Source: Dipteris shenzhenensis | Taxonomy: Eukaryota > Polypodiophyta > Polypodiopsida > Gleicheniales | Strand: one strand, 5' to 3' | NCBI GenBank assembly: GCA_047967505.1 | Contig: CM106541.1 | DNA length: 64,000 nt | In this document: piece after piece, positions 10,412 through 22,936 of the stretch | How positions within the stretch are numbered: position 1 is the stretch's first letter | Layout: the number at the start of each line of letters is the position of its first letter | The notes under the pieces: generated by a model | Database searches by the model: none | What the model was told of the DNA's origin: nothing | Seen by the model: only the letters and a program-made list of their open reading frames with translations | Program-made: the position numbers and the translations under genes

Positions 10412-11784
10412 TTGATGCCTAACGTCGAATACCATGAAGCCGTGCAGAAGTTGAATCAACAGCAGAGACTGTTGCTTGAAGACATAATGCTGAAGAAACA
10501 TACAGATGATACAAAACCATTGCTAGAAATGCAGGCACTAGGAAAACTTTCACATTGCTTCTCCTCGTTCAAGCCCTCCTGCGGCACTATTCACACCAAG
10601 AATCCTCGGATATTGAGTTGCCCAAGGCAAAGCAGCCTACAACATAGGAGGCATAACTAAACATTCAAACATTCCAATCTTCACTTGCTTTGCTGACAAC
10701 TACATACAAAAGCCTTTTGTGAGAGAAGCTCGAAACACTTTCAATCTTGTACAAAGACCTCAAATTAATTGTCTTTGATGAGCTCAGTCAGTATCATTAC
10801 CAAGGCAAAACACCTTCCTTGCAACCAACATGCGGATGTGCAAAATCAAATGCAATCACGTACAACCGTTCGGCGGCTTGAATGTTCTATTTTGTAGACC
10901 TATATTTTCATCCAAGGCCACAACATTAGCAATGGCTCCTACAGTTTGGCAAGAAATGTCATGTACTACTACTACAAATCGACGAAGCCTATGTGCCAAG
11001 ACAACAAGGCCTAACTCACTTGTATACACATTGGAAACCACACCTCCTAAGACATAGAGCACCTCAACCGTATATGCATTGGAAACCACACCTCCCAAGA
11101 TATGTAGAGCACCTCATCCGTGCATTCTATTGCTCGCCAATCCACAAAGAATCAATTCCACATCTCTTCTACAAAAACATGTCCAAGGATAAACATAACG
11201 AAGAGGTCTTTGAGAAATTGAACACCAAGGCGCATTACCTCATTGTTGCAAAAGACACCAGGCATCGTACATGCAACAAAACATAAAGATACCAAGCGAC
11301 CCAAAGTCTACAAAAGTGGACTGCACACTGAGCTAATGTTCTGGCAACCTGGACATTGAGGACGGCCTCATGAATGGCACAGATGGGTTAGCTGACATGA
11401 ATAAAATGCCTCCAATCGCATGAGTCAAATTTTTAAACCCTAACATATAGGGAAGTAAACACGTCTATAGCATGCGTCCCTTTACGCAAACACCATTCGA
11501 ATTCAAAATAGGAAAAAACCACTTGAACATAGTAGGCCATCCCGAATTCCTAATACAACCCGCTACAATAGGAACAATATATCGTGCCCAAGGACTATCT
11601 ATCAATGGGTGCCCTTGCCTTTGACCCTTCTCACATCAAAAGGCAAGGTCTCGTGTATATAGCACTTTCATGCATATGCGACCCTGCAAACTTGTACATA
11701 ACCTATCCACTAGTACACATGCACATAAAGGTTGATCCAATGGTTTTGCAAGAAATTGACCACCTCAAAAACATGGGTAGCTAG
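10412..11784 (+). pseudogene. PIF1-type DNA helicase remnant
   Basis: N-terminal part 10412-10530 (EYHEAVQKLNQQQ) resembles the lead-in of PIF1 helicases carried by Helitron-like elements. A degenerate Walker A reads AGTRKTFTLLL at about 10531-10563 (family: GxAGTGKT). AYNIGGIT follows near 10640 and KLIVFDELS-like motif II near 10760-10790. The C-terminal end is the clearest: AFDPSHIKRQGLVYIALS at about 11611-11670, the helicase motif VI region, then VDPMVLQEIDHL. Frameshifts and stops separate the parts, and the motif-I glycine is replaced by arginine, so it is inactive. It differs in family from the Helitron helicase at 24 kb. Confidence 0.6.
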
Positions 11785-13930
11785 GCAAGTAAACTTTGGA
11801 CGAACGAATCCAAAGAAGACCTCCCTACAATCACTCAACACAAGATTGCACACTCCACACAAACAAGACCTTAACTCATGTGAAAGCATTCGCTGCCACT
11901 TTCCTTTACTTGCATGGAACTTCATACCGCAGTGCCACGTGCCCCAACTCTACAAGCCTTCTAGCACATTACAAGGAAGGGGTGGAATGCTCGCTCACAA
12001 CATTCGACCCCTCGTCCGTTGGCAGCATTGTAGTCATTCACCTTTACAAAGCACTACGAGCACGTTCAAAACAAATTGCATGTCAACATTTGATCCCCAT
12101 AGTGTGGATATTTCAACATTGAAGTTGGTGTCAATGTCTTTTGGATGCCTCTTAAGAAATATTGTTGGCTGTGAGATGCTATATCAAAGGGCAACAATGT
12201 ACTCATCATGCGTAAGCTTTAACGTTTGCAAGAGGGTGTTGAAATCTAGAATTTGGCTGCAATTTTCTTCCAATAGCTATGTGATGTGTTTGTAGTTTTC
12301 TTTGCAACCATTGGGTAGATGTTGGTCTTCAAAAAGCAACAAAATTTTTGTTTCTCTCATGGGAGGTTATGGGAATTGGAAGTGACAAAGTTTGGCTCTC
12401 TTCTTGCAAGTAGTTCTATGTTGGTGTGTTTGGATTCCTTTGTTTTCAAAAGGAAACCTAGAAATGTCTATTGTAATGTATTTGTCAAAAAAGGCTTCTA
12501 TCACCTCATTTGGTACACTACCGTATGTTGGGGCATCGTGGACCCATGGGAGGCCATGGTCATGGTGGTTGCCTCTATTTTGGAACTCGGTGATGACTTA
12601 AGTAGTAGTCAATTATTTTACCAAGGATTACATGGTCTTGTCTTAGCACACGCTGCATGGCTTGGAATCTATGAACATGATACCTTGCAGTCGTCACAGG
12701 ATTGAGATGGACAAGGTCACGAATCCTTTTACCAATGTTTGCCATAGAGTGTTCGAACGAAGCCGCTTTCAGCTTTCGTAAATAGATAATAAGAGGACTC
12801 CAAGTCTTTTCAGCATAATTTGATAATTTAATGAAGAAAGCTAGAGGGCCCAGCTACCGTAACATGGCAAAAATTTTTTAAAAAAATTTGTGATTGTAGT
12901 CAAATAAGTTCGCATGCACACAAAATCATGGCGGGAGCTAATGTGCGAATGCAAAAGGCGCACCATTTTTGCGTCTTCAATGACCTTTGTGAGAATAGTT
13001 CTGCCGTGCAATTGACCTCCTTTACGCATGCATACCCACCAGGTTGATGGTAGAACTTGTGCAACATGATTTTTCATAGTCTTGAAAAATGTGTTCTCAA
13101 TTGAATTGGCGAACTGCATGTCCTAAGGGTTCATTAACTCCTATTGAGCTATTTCTTGGTAGGGTGTTCATTCAGGCAAGTCGTATCTCGTTGGGTATCC
13201 ATAGAAAAGAGTAGGGAATGCAAGTTCTTCACAATTCTTGTGCTTGTTGAATATGCTTAGGGGTGCGAATCATTCAGATGGTGCCACAGATAATGTCTTG
13301 TCCTCAAAATCTAGTACTTGCTGACTTGTGTAGATCCCATGTACGAGCGTGTTAGTACCAAGGTCCTCATCGTCTGTAGAGTTGAAGGTGACTTGGTAAC
13401 ACTTTCTTCTCCAGTGTTTGCTCTTATGCTTTCTACATGCAAGGCCCAAAGAGGGTTCAGTGACACATTGTATTCATGGTATAATGGAGTTTGGAGCAAT
13501 TTGCAGGGCTTTAAGGGTGAGACTGGGATGCACTAAGACACTCATGTAGTTGTACATGTAAGCTAGCTTGCACTTTATTGCGACCATAACACAATTGCAT
13601 TGTTGCTTTAAAATACATGCTGTGCTCTATCCACATTAGCAAAGACATTGACAATAGCTCCTAGAAGACCATACTAACTAAAGTAGGAAAGTTCTCATAT
13701 TTGTGCGAAAGGTATGCGTAATGCAATGAGGCATGCCTTGATTACATTTAGGGTGCTCGTGAATTGTGTTCTTGTTTGTAAGATCATATTTTTTGAAGAA
13801 AACATTGGCACTATGCCTTTTCTTATTTGTTTGCGGCACAAAGAACATGTAATTGCATCATTGGAGCTAAGACCTTTGCCATTGAACTCGTGAATGGAAA
13901 AAAACACTTTCTCGTGCTCCGATGTCTTAA
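11785..13930. other. Unassigned, possible transposon debris
   Basis: Open frames up to 187 residues on + (11732-12295) and 128 residues (12319-12705) show no motif I recognise, and two frames of similar quality overlap in 12,319-12,705, as expected of frameshifted old coding DNA. Position beside the PIF1 remnant suggests the same element. Confidence 0.35.
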
Positions 13931-13935
13931 TCCTG

Positions 13936-13947
13936 GCTCTGATACCA
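13936..13947 (-). other. tRNA-iMet primer binding site of an LTR retrotransposon
   Basis: Read on the - strand this is TGGTATCAGAGC, the exact 12-base complement of the 3' end of plant initiator methionine tRNA, used to prime reverse transcription in many plant LTR elements. One base away an LTR-like end (TG... on the + strand, from 13949) begins, as expected for a - strand element whose 5' LTR lies at higher coordinates. A 118-residue frame crosses this site (13695-14051) and is therefore unlikely to be a gene. Confidence 0.65.
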
Positions 13948-13948
13948 A

Positions 13949-15060
13949 TGATACATTTACTAGCAAAGAGGGTTGCCAATAAGTCTTCCACCCAACCATA
14001 GACTCTTAATGGAGCTCCCTTTTTTCCATGTGAGGGCTCTTTCCCAAACATCCTTAGTCAAGCTCCCTCTAGAATCCTCCTCCTAGCCCAATACTTTCCG
14101 AATGGCTTCTTCTCTTGTTGCATATGTCCTACAAGGGACGTTACCATTGAACACTCTCATGGGCTCCCCTTTTTACCTATTTATTTATGACTAGGCCTAG
14201 AAATAAACCTTGACCCAAAGCCCTCAAAGGTCATCAAGCCCTTTTGGTTTCCCACCTCACCATAACCAAGCTACATGCTTCTACAATTATGGTTGATGTG
14301 TTAATATATGCTCGACATAATTCATGATGGATTTTCCTCTTCCTTGAAAGTTTCATGTGTTTAAAAGATTACCATTTTTTAGATAATTACCTCGAATGAT
14401 GTTGACGAATAACTTGACTTTTACTCTATTATTGGTGATGCTAATGTTTGTGTCCAATGTTGATGTCCACCACTTTGCTTAATGATATGCCTTTTTATCT
14501 GCATCTACTTGAGATTTACTTGAGATTGTAAAGGTTTGCTCACTGTTTTGGCATTTTCGAGCTTGAATCATGTGGGGGCTCTGCTCTTTACCCAAGTAAA
14601 AAAATTATAGCTCGTCCAATCTTTGCACCTGCTTTTGATTGGCTACACTTTGTACTAGGTTCTCATCACATTATCAAGCCTTGAGAATGACTTAGGCTAG
14701 TTCTTCGAATAATTTTTCTATTTCACCCACTACTACAAGTTGAGAATTTATGTCCTTGACTCGTGACACAATAGGGATCTTTTTAAAGAAAAGTGTAATG
14801 GAAAACTCACACTAGAAAACTATGCAAGAAGGGAGAGTAAGATGCCTTAAGAGAAGGCAAGACAAATGTCTCATACCATGATAAAGTTAAACGGAGGAGA
14901 GAAGTGAGTGGAGAAGAAGGAGAGAGGACATAGCTCCCCAACACTTCTTAGGGTTGGGGTTTCTAACCCCTTTTGCCTTTTTAGCACTCTATAAGTAAGT
15001 GCATTATTTACAACTGGATGTGATGTTGCAAATTTTCCTCAACATTTCTTTCCCTTCTCA
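13949..15060 (-). mobile_element. Putative LTR of a decayed element
   Basis: Extends from the primer binding site. On the - strand a TATA-like CTTATAGAG near 14990 is followed by a CT-rich leader ('ctctctccttcttctcc') as in plant LTR promoters. A second PBS-like word (TGGTATGAGAC on -) near 14871 could mean two nested LTR ends. The outer boundary and partner LTR were not found, so limits are approximate. Confidence 0.35.
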
Positions 15061-17530
15061 TAGCAAGCAACTTACTTCAACTTACTTCAAATGGTGCTTT
15101 TTGAATTCTTAATGATTGGCCACACATGAGGATGTGGATGCAACATTTATTAGACTTTCAAAGAGGCTTTAATCCAATTGCATTTTCTTTTGTTGACAAC
15201 TAATGGATGCATTGATTGAGAGCTCTTGCTCTTCTTTGACACTATACATATGTGAGAGATATCAAACTTCAAAAGTTGTGTTGAAGGGTATCGATGTGAT
15301 AATAAATGCACTCATTGGACATACAAAACATCTGCAATTCCATTTTTTAGTCAAAGATGGTTTTCTTATCATGCAATGTATCATGAATCTCATAATGAAG
15401 ACATGAAAATGCAGGAAGGAATACAACTATGGAAACAAGCTCCACGTGGTCATGCTATGCTGATAAAAGGAGATCCCAAATGCTAGAAAAACATTTGAAA
15501 TTGTCATGAACTTCAATTGGTGGACTTCATCAAATGAAATTAAGACTTCCATACGTTCAAAGGAAAATGTGCTCTCTTTCACAATTTTATCCACTAATTT
15601 TAGGGATTAACATCTTATAGGATCAATTTGCATGCATCCACCATCAATCACAATTGCATCAACCCCAAGACAACTTGGTTCATGCACCACTTTTTTAGTT
15701 AATAGTTATTGCTTTCAAACCTTCTACCAATCTAGAATCCACATGTAACTAGCTATTGTTGACTACATTTGTCTCCATTGAGAATTAGTAAGCAGTAATT
15801 GCATAAAGTCAATTTTTTTCCATTTGAAGAGGAATGTGGGAAGCTCTTTGGGGGAATTCAAGGTTGGTAAAAGAGGAAATAGTAGGCTTTTCAATAAAAC
15901 AAATATATTTTGCTAGATGCATGTACATTATGTCTGAGAATGAAGAGCTAGTACAAAGTTGGCACTTCAGATGGTGGCTTTTTCTTTCGGGTTCAAGGTT
16001 GTGTTGACATCCATTTTGTGTTGGCATTAACTTTAAAGCATGTATAAATTATTTGTGGTTCTATTGGTATTCTCTTTATGTCAATTCTAAGGGAACCACG
16101 GCAAAGCTTATCATGCCAATCCATGCCATAGATGAGCGTAGAAAGTCAATTCTTCTTAATGATTGAGTAGAATGTTAACATAGTTGATAAATTAGTCATC
16201 AAATCAATGACTTCAATAAATTATGTACCCATGGTGTTATTATTATTCCTAGAGATTTACAACCCTTGCACATGATGGAAGGCAATAAACATAGACAATC
16301 CTATTTTTTGCAAGTACTTATTTCATGAGTGCAACATTCAAAATGAACTTCTATTCTAGAAAGCCACAAAAGAGAATTTTCTTCACCACTAACTCCAATG
16401 GAAGCTGATAATGTTTTTATGTTTCCAAGAACTTCAGCGTACACTATTTTCCTTTCTTCATTTTTTGCTCTCAAAATTGTTTTGTTGTATCTCCTCTAAG
16501 AACATCAATGGTGGGATATTTTGACAAAATCTTAATAACTTTTCATTTTCCCCTTTGACCCTAAGCCTCATCTTTCATCCCTGTTAAGTAGTGTCTCCTA
16601 ATCAATGGAGTTGTTCAATTAACCCTTTTGTATTTTTTTGCAAAATTGTACTATATGAAAACATAGAGGTAGGTAAAAAAGGTGTTTTCCATGGGCTCTT
16701 TTGTAGCTCGTAATGAAGGCTTGGCTTGATGTAAGAGATGCTATTGTAAAGATCAGGGTATCTATAAGAGCACCTTTAAATGAGGCTGAAATGCGTGATG
16801 AATTGGAACAAGAGCTCATGAAAATGACCATTTCTATCAACCTCTCTCTTTTTATTGAGGACAACTGCATTAATTTTGAAGAGCTTCTAGTTTTGCGACG
16901 CACTACTCAATATGGATGGTAGGATAAGTTTACCTTGGATTTGGTAGAGTTTGCTAGAGGATTGGCAAATGAAAACTTACAAATTTCAGTTTGAATATCT
17001 CACCGTTGATGCCATTAAAGGAGATAGTACAAAACAAATTTGAACTATCATTGTACAAGAAATCGAAGAAAGATAAAAATTGTACAATGAAACAAATGGT
17101 CGCATAATAATAATATCACAGTTTGTATCAGAGCATGTTCTAAAGAACTTTATCTTTTAGGGATGTCCTAGATGGTATTTCATGTTTTTATGCATTGGGA
17201 TGTTGCACTCATGAAACAATCATTTAAGAAAGAGAATATTATCCATGTTTATTGTCTTCTAGCATGTGGAAGAACAATGAATCTCTTAAATAATAATGAC
17301 TTTATGGGTATCTAATTTATCTGACTTTATGTTAAAGTAATATTAATTGGTCAACTATGGGCTATGTTTTTCTTGATGATTAATAGGTCTCTGCCTGTAA
17401 ATGTTGGAGGTGTGTCACTCACTTCGTCATAGTCATCCAAGAAAGGACCTAATATCCCAAAATTGTAGAATGTGCTACTTGAACGCTACTCTCACTCGAA
17501 CGCAGTCACTCGATGCTTTGACTTACCCTA
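15061..17530. other. No gene recognised
   Basis: AT-rich. Short frames at 15203-15406 (+), 15809-16027 (-) and 16619-16922 (both strands) have no domain signature. A 69-residue + frame (16713-16922) is rich in charged residues and could be a coding fragment, but no splice partners are evident. Confidence 0.35.
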
Positions 17531-17539
17531 GAAATTCCC

Positions 17540-18060
17540 TCTGAGAATGAGATCGTCCTTACTATTTTTAATTATGTTCCAATTCCCCCCCCATGATCCA
17601 CTTACTACTAGAAATCTTCTTGTTTAGCTCCCAACCACTCCTCTCTCACCCTGACATTATTTGATGCACACACATAGGCCACACTAAACTTAATTCTCCC
17701 ACTCCCACAGAGACTGCTAGAATTAGTCCATCAACATCTTGGACAAGCTCTTGCCCCTAAATAGGAGTGCCCCTCCCCCCCCTCTTTTTGGAGAATTCAC
17801 TATCATCTCATATCCTAACTGTTTGCAACGTGCAAGCCAACCATACTCCTTTATATCAGCACCACATTTAATCTCCTCATATCCTAACTGTTTTTAACTT
17901 GCAAGCCAACCATACCCCTTCATCATTACCACATTTGATCTCCTGCAACAAAACAATCTCTACATTCCATCATTTAATTGTCAAGATACATGCCTTTTGC
18001 TTAATCTTCCCACACAACCCGTGCATATTCCAAGGTACTAATGTCACCTCCTGCCTCCTT
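17540..18060 (-). pseudogene. L1-like LINE, endonuclease domain of ORF2 (broken)
   Basis: On the - strand, WNMHGLCGKIK (about 18000-18030) matches the start of plant L1 endonucleases (family: WNxRGLG...R). IVLLQE follows after a frameshift, and near 17570-17590 GGNWNIIKNSKDD matches the GDFNxI motif with the metal-binding Asp changed to Asn. Frameshifts, stops and G/C homopolymer runs break it, and reverse transcriptase sequence does not follow, so the element is truncated within ORF2. It directly continues the ORF1 remnant at higher coordinates. Confidence 0.65.
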
Positions 18061-18070
18061 CCTCCCTCAT

Positions 18071-19180
18071 TCATGTTGCGTTAAAATCGCAAGACATTAT
18101 ATCTATTCTCCTTTCCCCCTCCCATGCCTCTTGCCATATAATTAATTCTCTTTGATGGGTTTTTGAAGAGGATTTTGTAGTAGGCATTTCCTCCAACACC
18201 TTTGCATTTTGAGGCTTCTCCTCCAATAGTCTCTTCTTATGATTCACGTCAGGCAACTCTCCTTCTGCACCATCTCGAATAGTAACTAATCTCTCCCTAT
18301 GCAACTCCTTGCCCTCTCTGACATCCAGTGTAGACATAAGTTAGACCTCCATGTCCTTATTCTCCCCTACAGCCACCACCTTACTTCTACACCCCTCTCT
18401 CGTTTCGGAATCCAATAGCTTGGATAGGTATGATACTGCAAGCACCAACTCCTTTCCTAGACGATCCTCTAGAGAGCTCCTATTATTTTGCATGCCACCC
18501 AAAAACACGAGTACTTCCCGATGGCTTAGCCACAACTTCCACGTCCTGCTTATGCCTATCCACATCAGACTTCTTAGCACTCAATGACCAGTCCGGCCCC
18601 CGATCGCCCTTGTTGATTTCATCAAAAACATTCACCATATTCTCAGCACAAGCCAATCTTGTATTCTCTTCTTTCATAGGACAACATCGATCATAATGAG
18701 ACCAGTTTGCTTGCAAAGATAGCATGCATTAGTAACTGGGCCGAAGATAATCTTTTGTGTAACGATGACATCAATTGCAAGTTGCACCTCCACATAATCT
18801 GGAGTCTTTTGCACTCTGTTCCACAAAATCCATGCCCATTTTGGGCCAAACTCCTTCGCATACTCCAAAAAAACCAAAACCGTACCAAGAGCGTTTGCAA
18901 CGATATTCACTAATTTTCCTAGCCAAGTAGGCATGTCGAGAAATTCCACCCAAACAAGATATTCCTTGCATAGAAACTCATTGATATTGAATAGAGGAGA
19001 CCATGGAATCAACAACACAACTGCTCCTGCAAACATGCACGCCATTCCAAGCACATGATTGTGAATTTCTTTAGAAATGCACTGCAAACAAAAATAAACA
19101 TTTCCCCATGAATCGAACTGCATATCCCTCAACAGGAATCTCACACTCGTATGCCAAGAATTCTCACAGCTCTCCCACAA
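18071..19180 (-). pseudogene. L1-like LINE ORF1 with DUF4283 and CCHC knuckle (broken)
   Basis: ORF1 proteins of plant LINEs bind element RNA. The 168-codon frame 18674-19180 carries the DUF4283-type region (SPLFNINEFLCKEYLVWVEF, then LDMPTWLGKLVNIVANALGT) followed by CYLCKQTGLIMID, a CX2CX4HX4C zinc knuckle in which His has become Leu (CTC for CAC) and a frameshift hides the last Cys. The tail continues through three more frames down to about 18071 (GPDWSLSAKKS, LLDSETREGCRSK, GELPDVNHKKRLL), a typical low-complexity linker. The order ORF1 then endonuclease (17540-18060) is the L1 order. Confidence 0.75.
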
Positions 19181-19184
19181 TCAC

Positions 19185-19470
19185 GACCAGGAAAAACCAA
19201 CTATACACCTCCATTAGCCAACTTTTTGATTTCTAGCTTAATCATTGCAAACTCCATCCTGCATGCAACTCCATTTCGCACTTCATTTCCACGTAGATCT
19301 CTCTTGCTTGGAATTCTTACAACTCTCCCACAGTTGGCACACGACCAGTAAGAAACCAGTATACATGTCCATTAGCCAACTTTTTAATTTTTGGCTTAAT
19401 CGCTTGCAAGCTCTAGCATGCATGTAACTCCATGTCGCACTCCATTTTCACGTAGATCTCTCTTGGTAGG
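19185..19470. repeat. Tandem ~160-bp duplication in LINE ORF1 5' part
   Basis: The segment with 'cattagccaactttttgatt...cacgtagatctctcttg' near 19205-19310 recurs near 19370-19465 with about 10-15 percent visible differences. On the - strand both copies translate to similar LWESC / GFL peptides, so it duplicates part of the LINE ORF1 region. Confidence 0.6.
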
Positions 19471-22400
19471 CTCAACTTCTTGCCTAATGACATCTGCACA
19501 AAGAAATCCCCAAGCCTCTTTGTTCCTCCCCTCAATTTTCTCATTATAGTTTCCACATACGATCTCTACTTCTCTCCTTGTGGACTACCTTTCTGAGACC
19601 CTAAGCTTACTCCATCCTCCCCTCCCCCAACCTGCATCCTTGCCTCGGTCGCTAATTCCAAATCCCTCACACACACCACCTCACCTTCTTTGACCAATTG
19701 ACTTATCCCTCCAGACTCATTCCCTATCACCTCACATCTCTTGCTCTTACTCCTTACATTGGATAACTTGCCCCAACACCACGTGTCACACACGTGCTCT
19801 CACCACCCTCACAGATCTTGCCAAATGGCTCCTATATCCTCGAACGAAGGGTTTTTCAATTTGCCGGTGTTAAGCAGCTTTGTGGGGGACACTAGTTTTT
19901 AGCAATCTCTATAAAATCACCTCTATTCTACCTCCAAAGAACTATGTGAGCAATCTCTATCAAGTCACCTCTATTCTACCTTCAAAAAATATGCGAAGAT
20001 AGGCAAAGAAATCTCTAGCAAGTCACCTTTATGCGAAGAATGAGATAAGTAAAGTAAGTTGAAGAAGGTGCAAATGGTGGACTTGTCTAATAGGAGTGTA
20101 TATATAAACACGGTCTAGACACAAGGGAATGACAAATGTAAGGAGTGGCGAGGAAGGGACGATTCGTGGAGAAGCTTGAAGACACGAGAGTGCACTCTTA
20201 ACCATTTGAGCTACCGTTATTTCAATATGATTTATAATCTTAAGTCCATATGCAACTATCCACAATTGAACAAAATTACTTCCTTTCCAACAAACACCAT
20301 TTCCATTAGTGATAGATGTATCGTTTCTTCCTAACGCAAGTTCAAAATTTACGTTGAAGGTGCCAGCATAATTGTAACAAGTGTCTATCATAAAGCCTTT
20401 ACTGTTGTATCGATGGTGGGATTACAGCCTTGATGTTGTGCTACGATCATGGATGGGTCTAATGAGTAAAATGTAGGTGGCTTCTCATGAGACTATAATT
20501 ATTACAAGTTAACATTTTTGTGGAGAATGAATTGTATTGGCGTTTTAGGCTTCACATGGCTCCAAACTACTCTTGCAATGCAATCACCAGCATACTAAGC
20601 GTAGATTTGCAATGTAATCAACACCATACTAAGCCACATGCTTCATGAAACTCTTTGATAAAAAGAGCATGTTGACCACGTTTGAAGTCCACCTACGTTA
20701 GCAACAAGTTCAACGTTAAGAGTCAAGTCTCGATGGACCAAAATACTACTTAGGACATTCTCTCAAATCAACTCACCAAAATACTACTTAGGACTTTCTC
20801 TCAAATCAACTCTCATTTTCCATGCGGGGATTCACATAGTTTGTTTGAGCTTTCTTACTACTTTCCTGGGCAAGCCTTAACACCTTTGAATGATATGCGT
20901 TTACAAACAGCTCGAACAGTTGTCAGGAACGGTTCTGCCGATTGGCTTTTGCTTTTACAAAGGTGAAACGCACGAAGTAAAGCCGTGCACCCGTGCTTCA
21001 GTCCTTGGAATTGCTAAGAGAGGCGAGGCCTTGCGTGCGGGAGTAGAAACCCCTTTTCGAGATAAAATGCTGGTGACTGAATGAAGATAAGTTGCAGGAA
21101 TCAGACCTTGCATCTGTACCATATCTATACACACCTTAACAACCGATCAGAATGTAAATAATTGGAAGGGGGCTGCAGGAACGTCGACCTTCTCAAAGCA
21201 TCCTAGAAATAGAGGGAGGCAACTCTCTTCAAAGAGAGGCTCGGCCGGCAGGGATGAGACGTGGAACTCCGCGCGGGGAAGCAAAAAACCTCACGAAAGC
21301 TTCAGAGGAGAACCCAATGAACAGACAGGTCCATGTAGTCAAAAAACGAAGGAGGAGGGGGTGAAAGGGCAAGGAAATGTGAGAGGAGGGCGGTGGAGAA
21401 GGATCAAGAGGAGGCAATGGCTGCGATCGGATAGTCGGGAGGGAGCTGGGAGCGGCAGTGTTCGATGTCACGGGAGACGATGCGGGCACTCCATTTGCAG
21501 AGGAGGCAGATGGAAGCTTGGAGGGCAAGGAGGAAGAGGAAAGCGATAAGGAGGATCCACCAACGTTTGGCCATAGCCAAAATCTGCACAGGCAGAGACG
21601 CCCAAGACCATGAAATTGGTAAACGCATTATCGATCGCATCATATCTTATTTTTCTTCACATTCAATCATATCTTATTTCTCTTCAATCCGCGTTCATCA
21701 TATTTTTCTTCACTTTCAAAGTTTGACCCACACCACACATCACAAACTTTGGGTCACTAAGAAGGTTGTGGTTTTCACATGGGAAAAATAAAATCATAGT
21801 TGGCCTCCCATAGGTAGCCTTAGTGAAGGTTTTCAGAGTTTTTGGCCTGCCCTTAGGGTAGCCTTAGCAAACATGCAATTTTGGGAAAGTAGAAATTACG
21901 CATTTTTTGAATTTTTTGGAAGTGCATTTTCCCTATTGACTCTTCTTCATTGGACTTCAATGGAGACTTTAAAGTGGTTGACTCTCTCTCTCTCTCGCTC
22001 TCTTCCCTTCTTTTATCTCCTCAAGTCTTCTTGCACACGATCTCCACCTTTTCTCCCATACCCTCTCTCTCTCTCTCTCTCTCCCCTTTATCTCCTCAAG
22101 TCTTCCTCCACACCATTTCCAGTGGATTCCTTTTTGTTTACTTTTTTGATCTCCGGCAGGCCTTATGAATGATTGAATATCATTCACCTTGTTAGATTGG
22201 AAAAATAAAATCATCATATTTATTATTTACGAGAGCCCTGACCCGTTTTTGATCTTGGGCAGGCCTTATGAATGATTGAATATCATTCACCTTGTTAGAT
22301 TGGAAAAATAAAATCATCATATTTATTATTTATGAGAGTCCTGACCCGTCTACGACGGGTTAGCGACCCACCTTCATAAGATCTCATGCTGGGAATTGAG

Positions 22401-22930
22401 ATCATATGAATAAGGTTTTAGGTTTTAATTATAAATCGCAATATTAGAATTCTTTTTAAAAGTTTTCAAATTGAATCCTGGTAGCATTACATACATCTCT
22501 TTCTCTCTCTCCTTGTCATTGTAAAGAGAGAGAACACAATGATACAAAACAAAGTAGTAAGGCCTCCAACTCAATATGAAAATCAAAATGGTACGTAAAG
22601 CCAGAGAACACAATGATACAAAACAAAGTAGTAAGGCCTCCAACTCAATATGAAAATCAAAATGGTACGCAAAAGTGCATATCCATATACAAAAAGATAT
22701 AGTATGTCTACTTAGATATCCCCCGATGAAAGGATATTGTAGATCTTTCCTCTATAATATAAGAGTCGTTAATAAAAAACATCGTTTATGTAGTGTTCCG
22801 AGAGTGCTTGGTTGACACATATACTTTGGACTTTCAATGATGCAAATTGGACCTAGGCAAGTTTTAAAAAAATAAGATTAAGAATAATATATAGTCAATA
22901 AAAAAGAAAATGCATGTTCAATGATAGGAC
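19471..22930. other. Unassigned with several small tandem duplications
   Basis: A probable LINE ORF1 5' stretch runs to about 19,800. Short tandem copies occur at 19,900-20,035 (about 50-bp unit, three decayed copies), 20,739-20,815 (about 38-bp unit, two), 22,156-22,350 (103-bp period, two) and 22,531-22,672 (75-bp period, two). The block 20,890-21,560 is GC-richer than its surroundings. It holds a + frame of 64 residues and a - strand frame (21404-21643) with one hydrophobic helix (WWILLIAFLFLLAL). None has a recognised domain, so no gene is called. Confidence 0.4.
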
Positions 22931-22936
22931 ACTTAC

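Noticed and set aside
13695-14051. 118-residue - strand frame as a gene
   Set aside because: It crosses an exact primer binding site and the LTR boundary, so it is more likely element leader sequence.
21404-21643. Small membrane protein (79 residues, one hydrophobic helix)
   Set aside because: The frame has a plausible helix but no conserved neighbour, no recognised family and an overlapping frame of similar length on the other strand. Evidence is too thin to call a gene.
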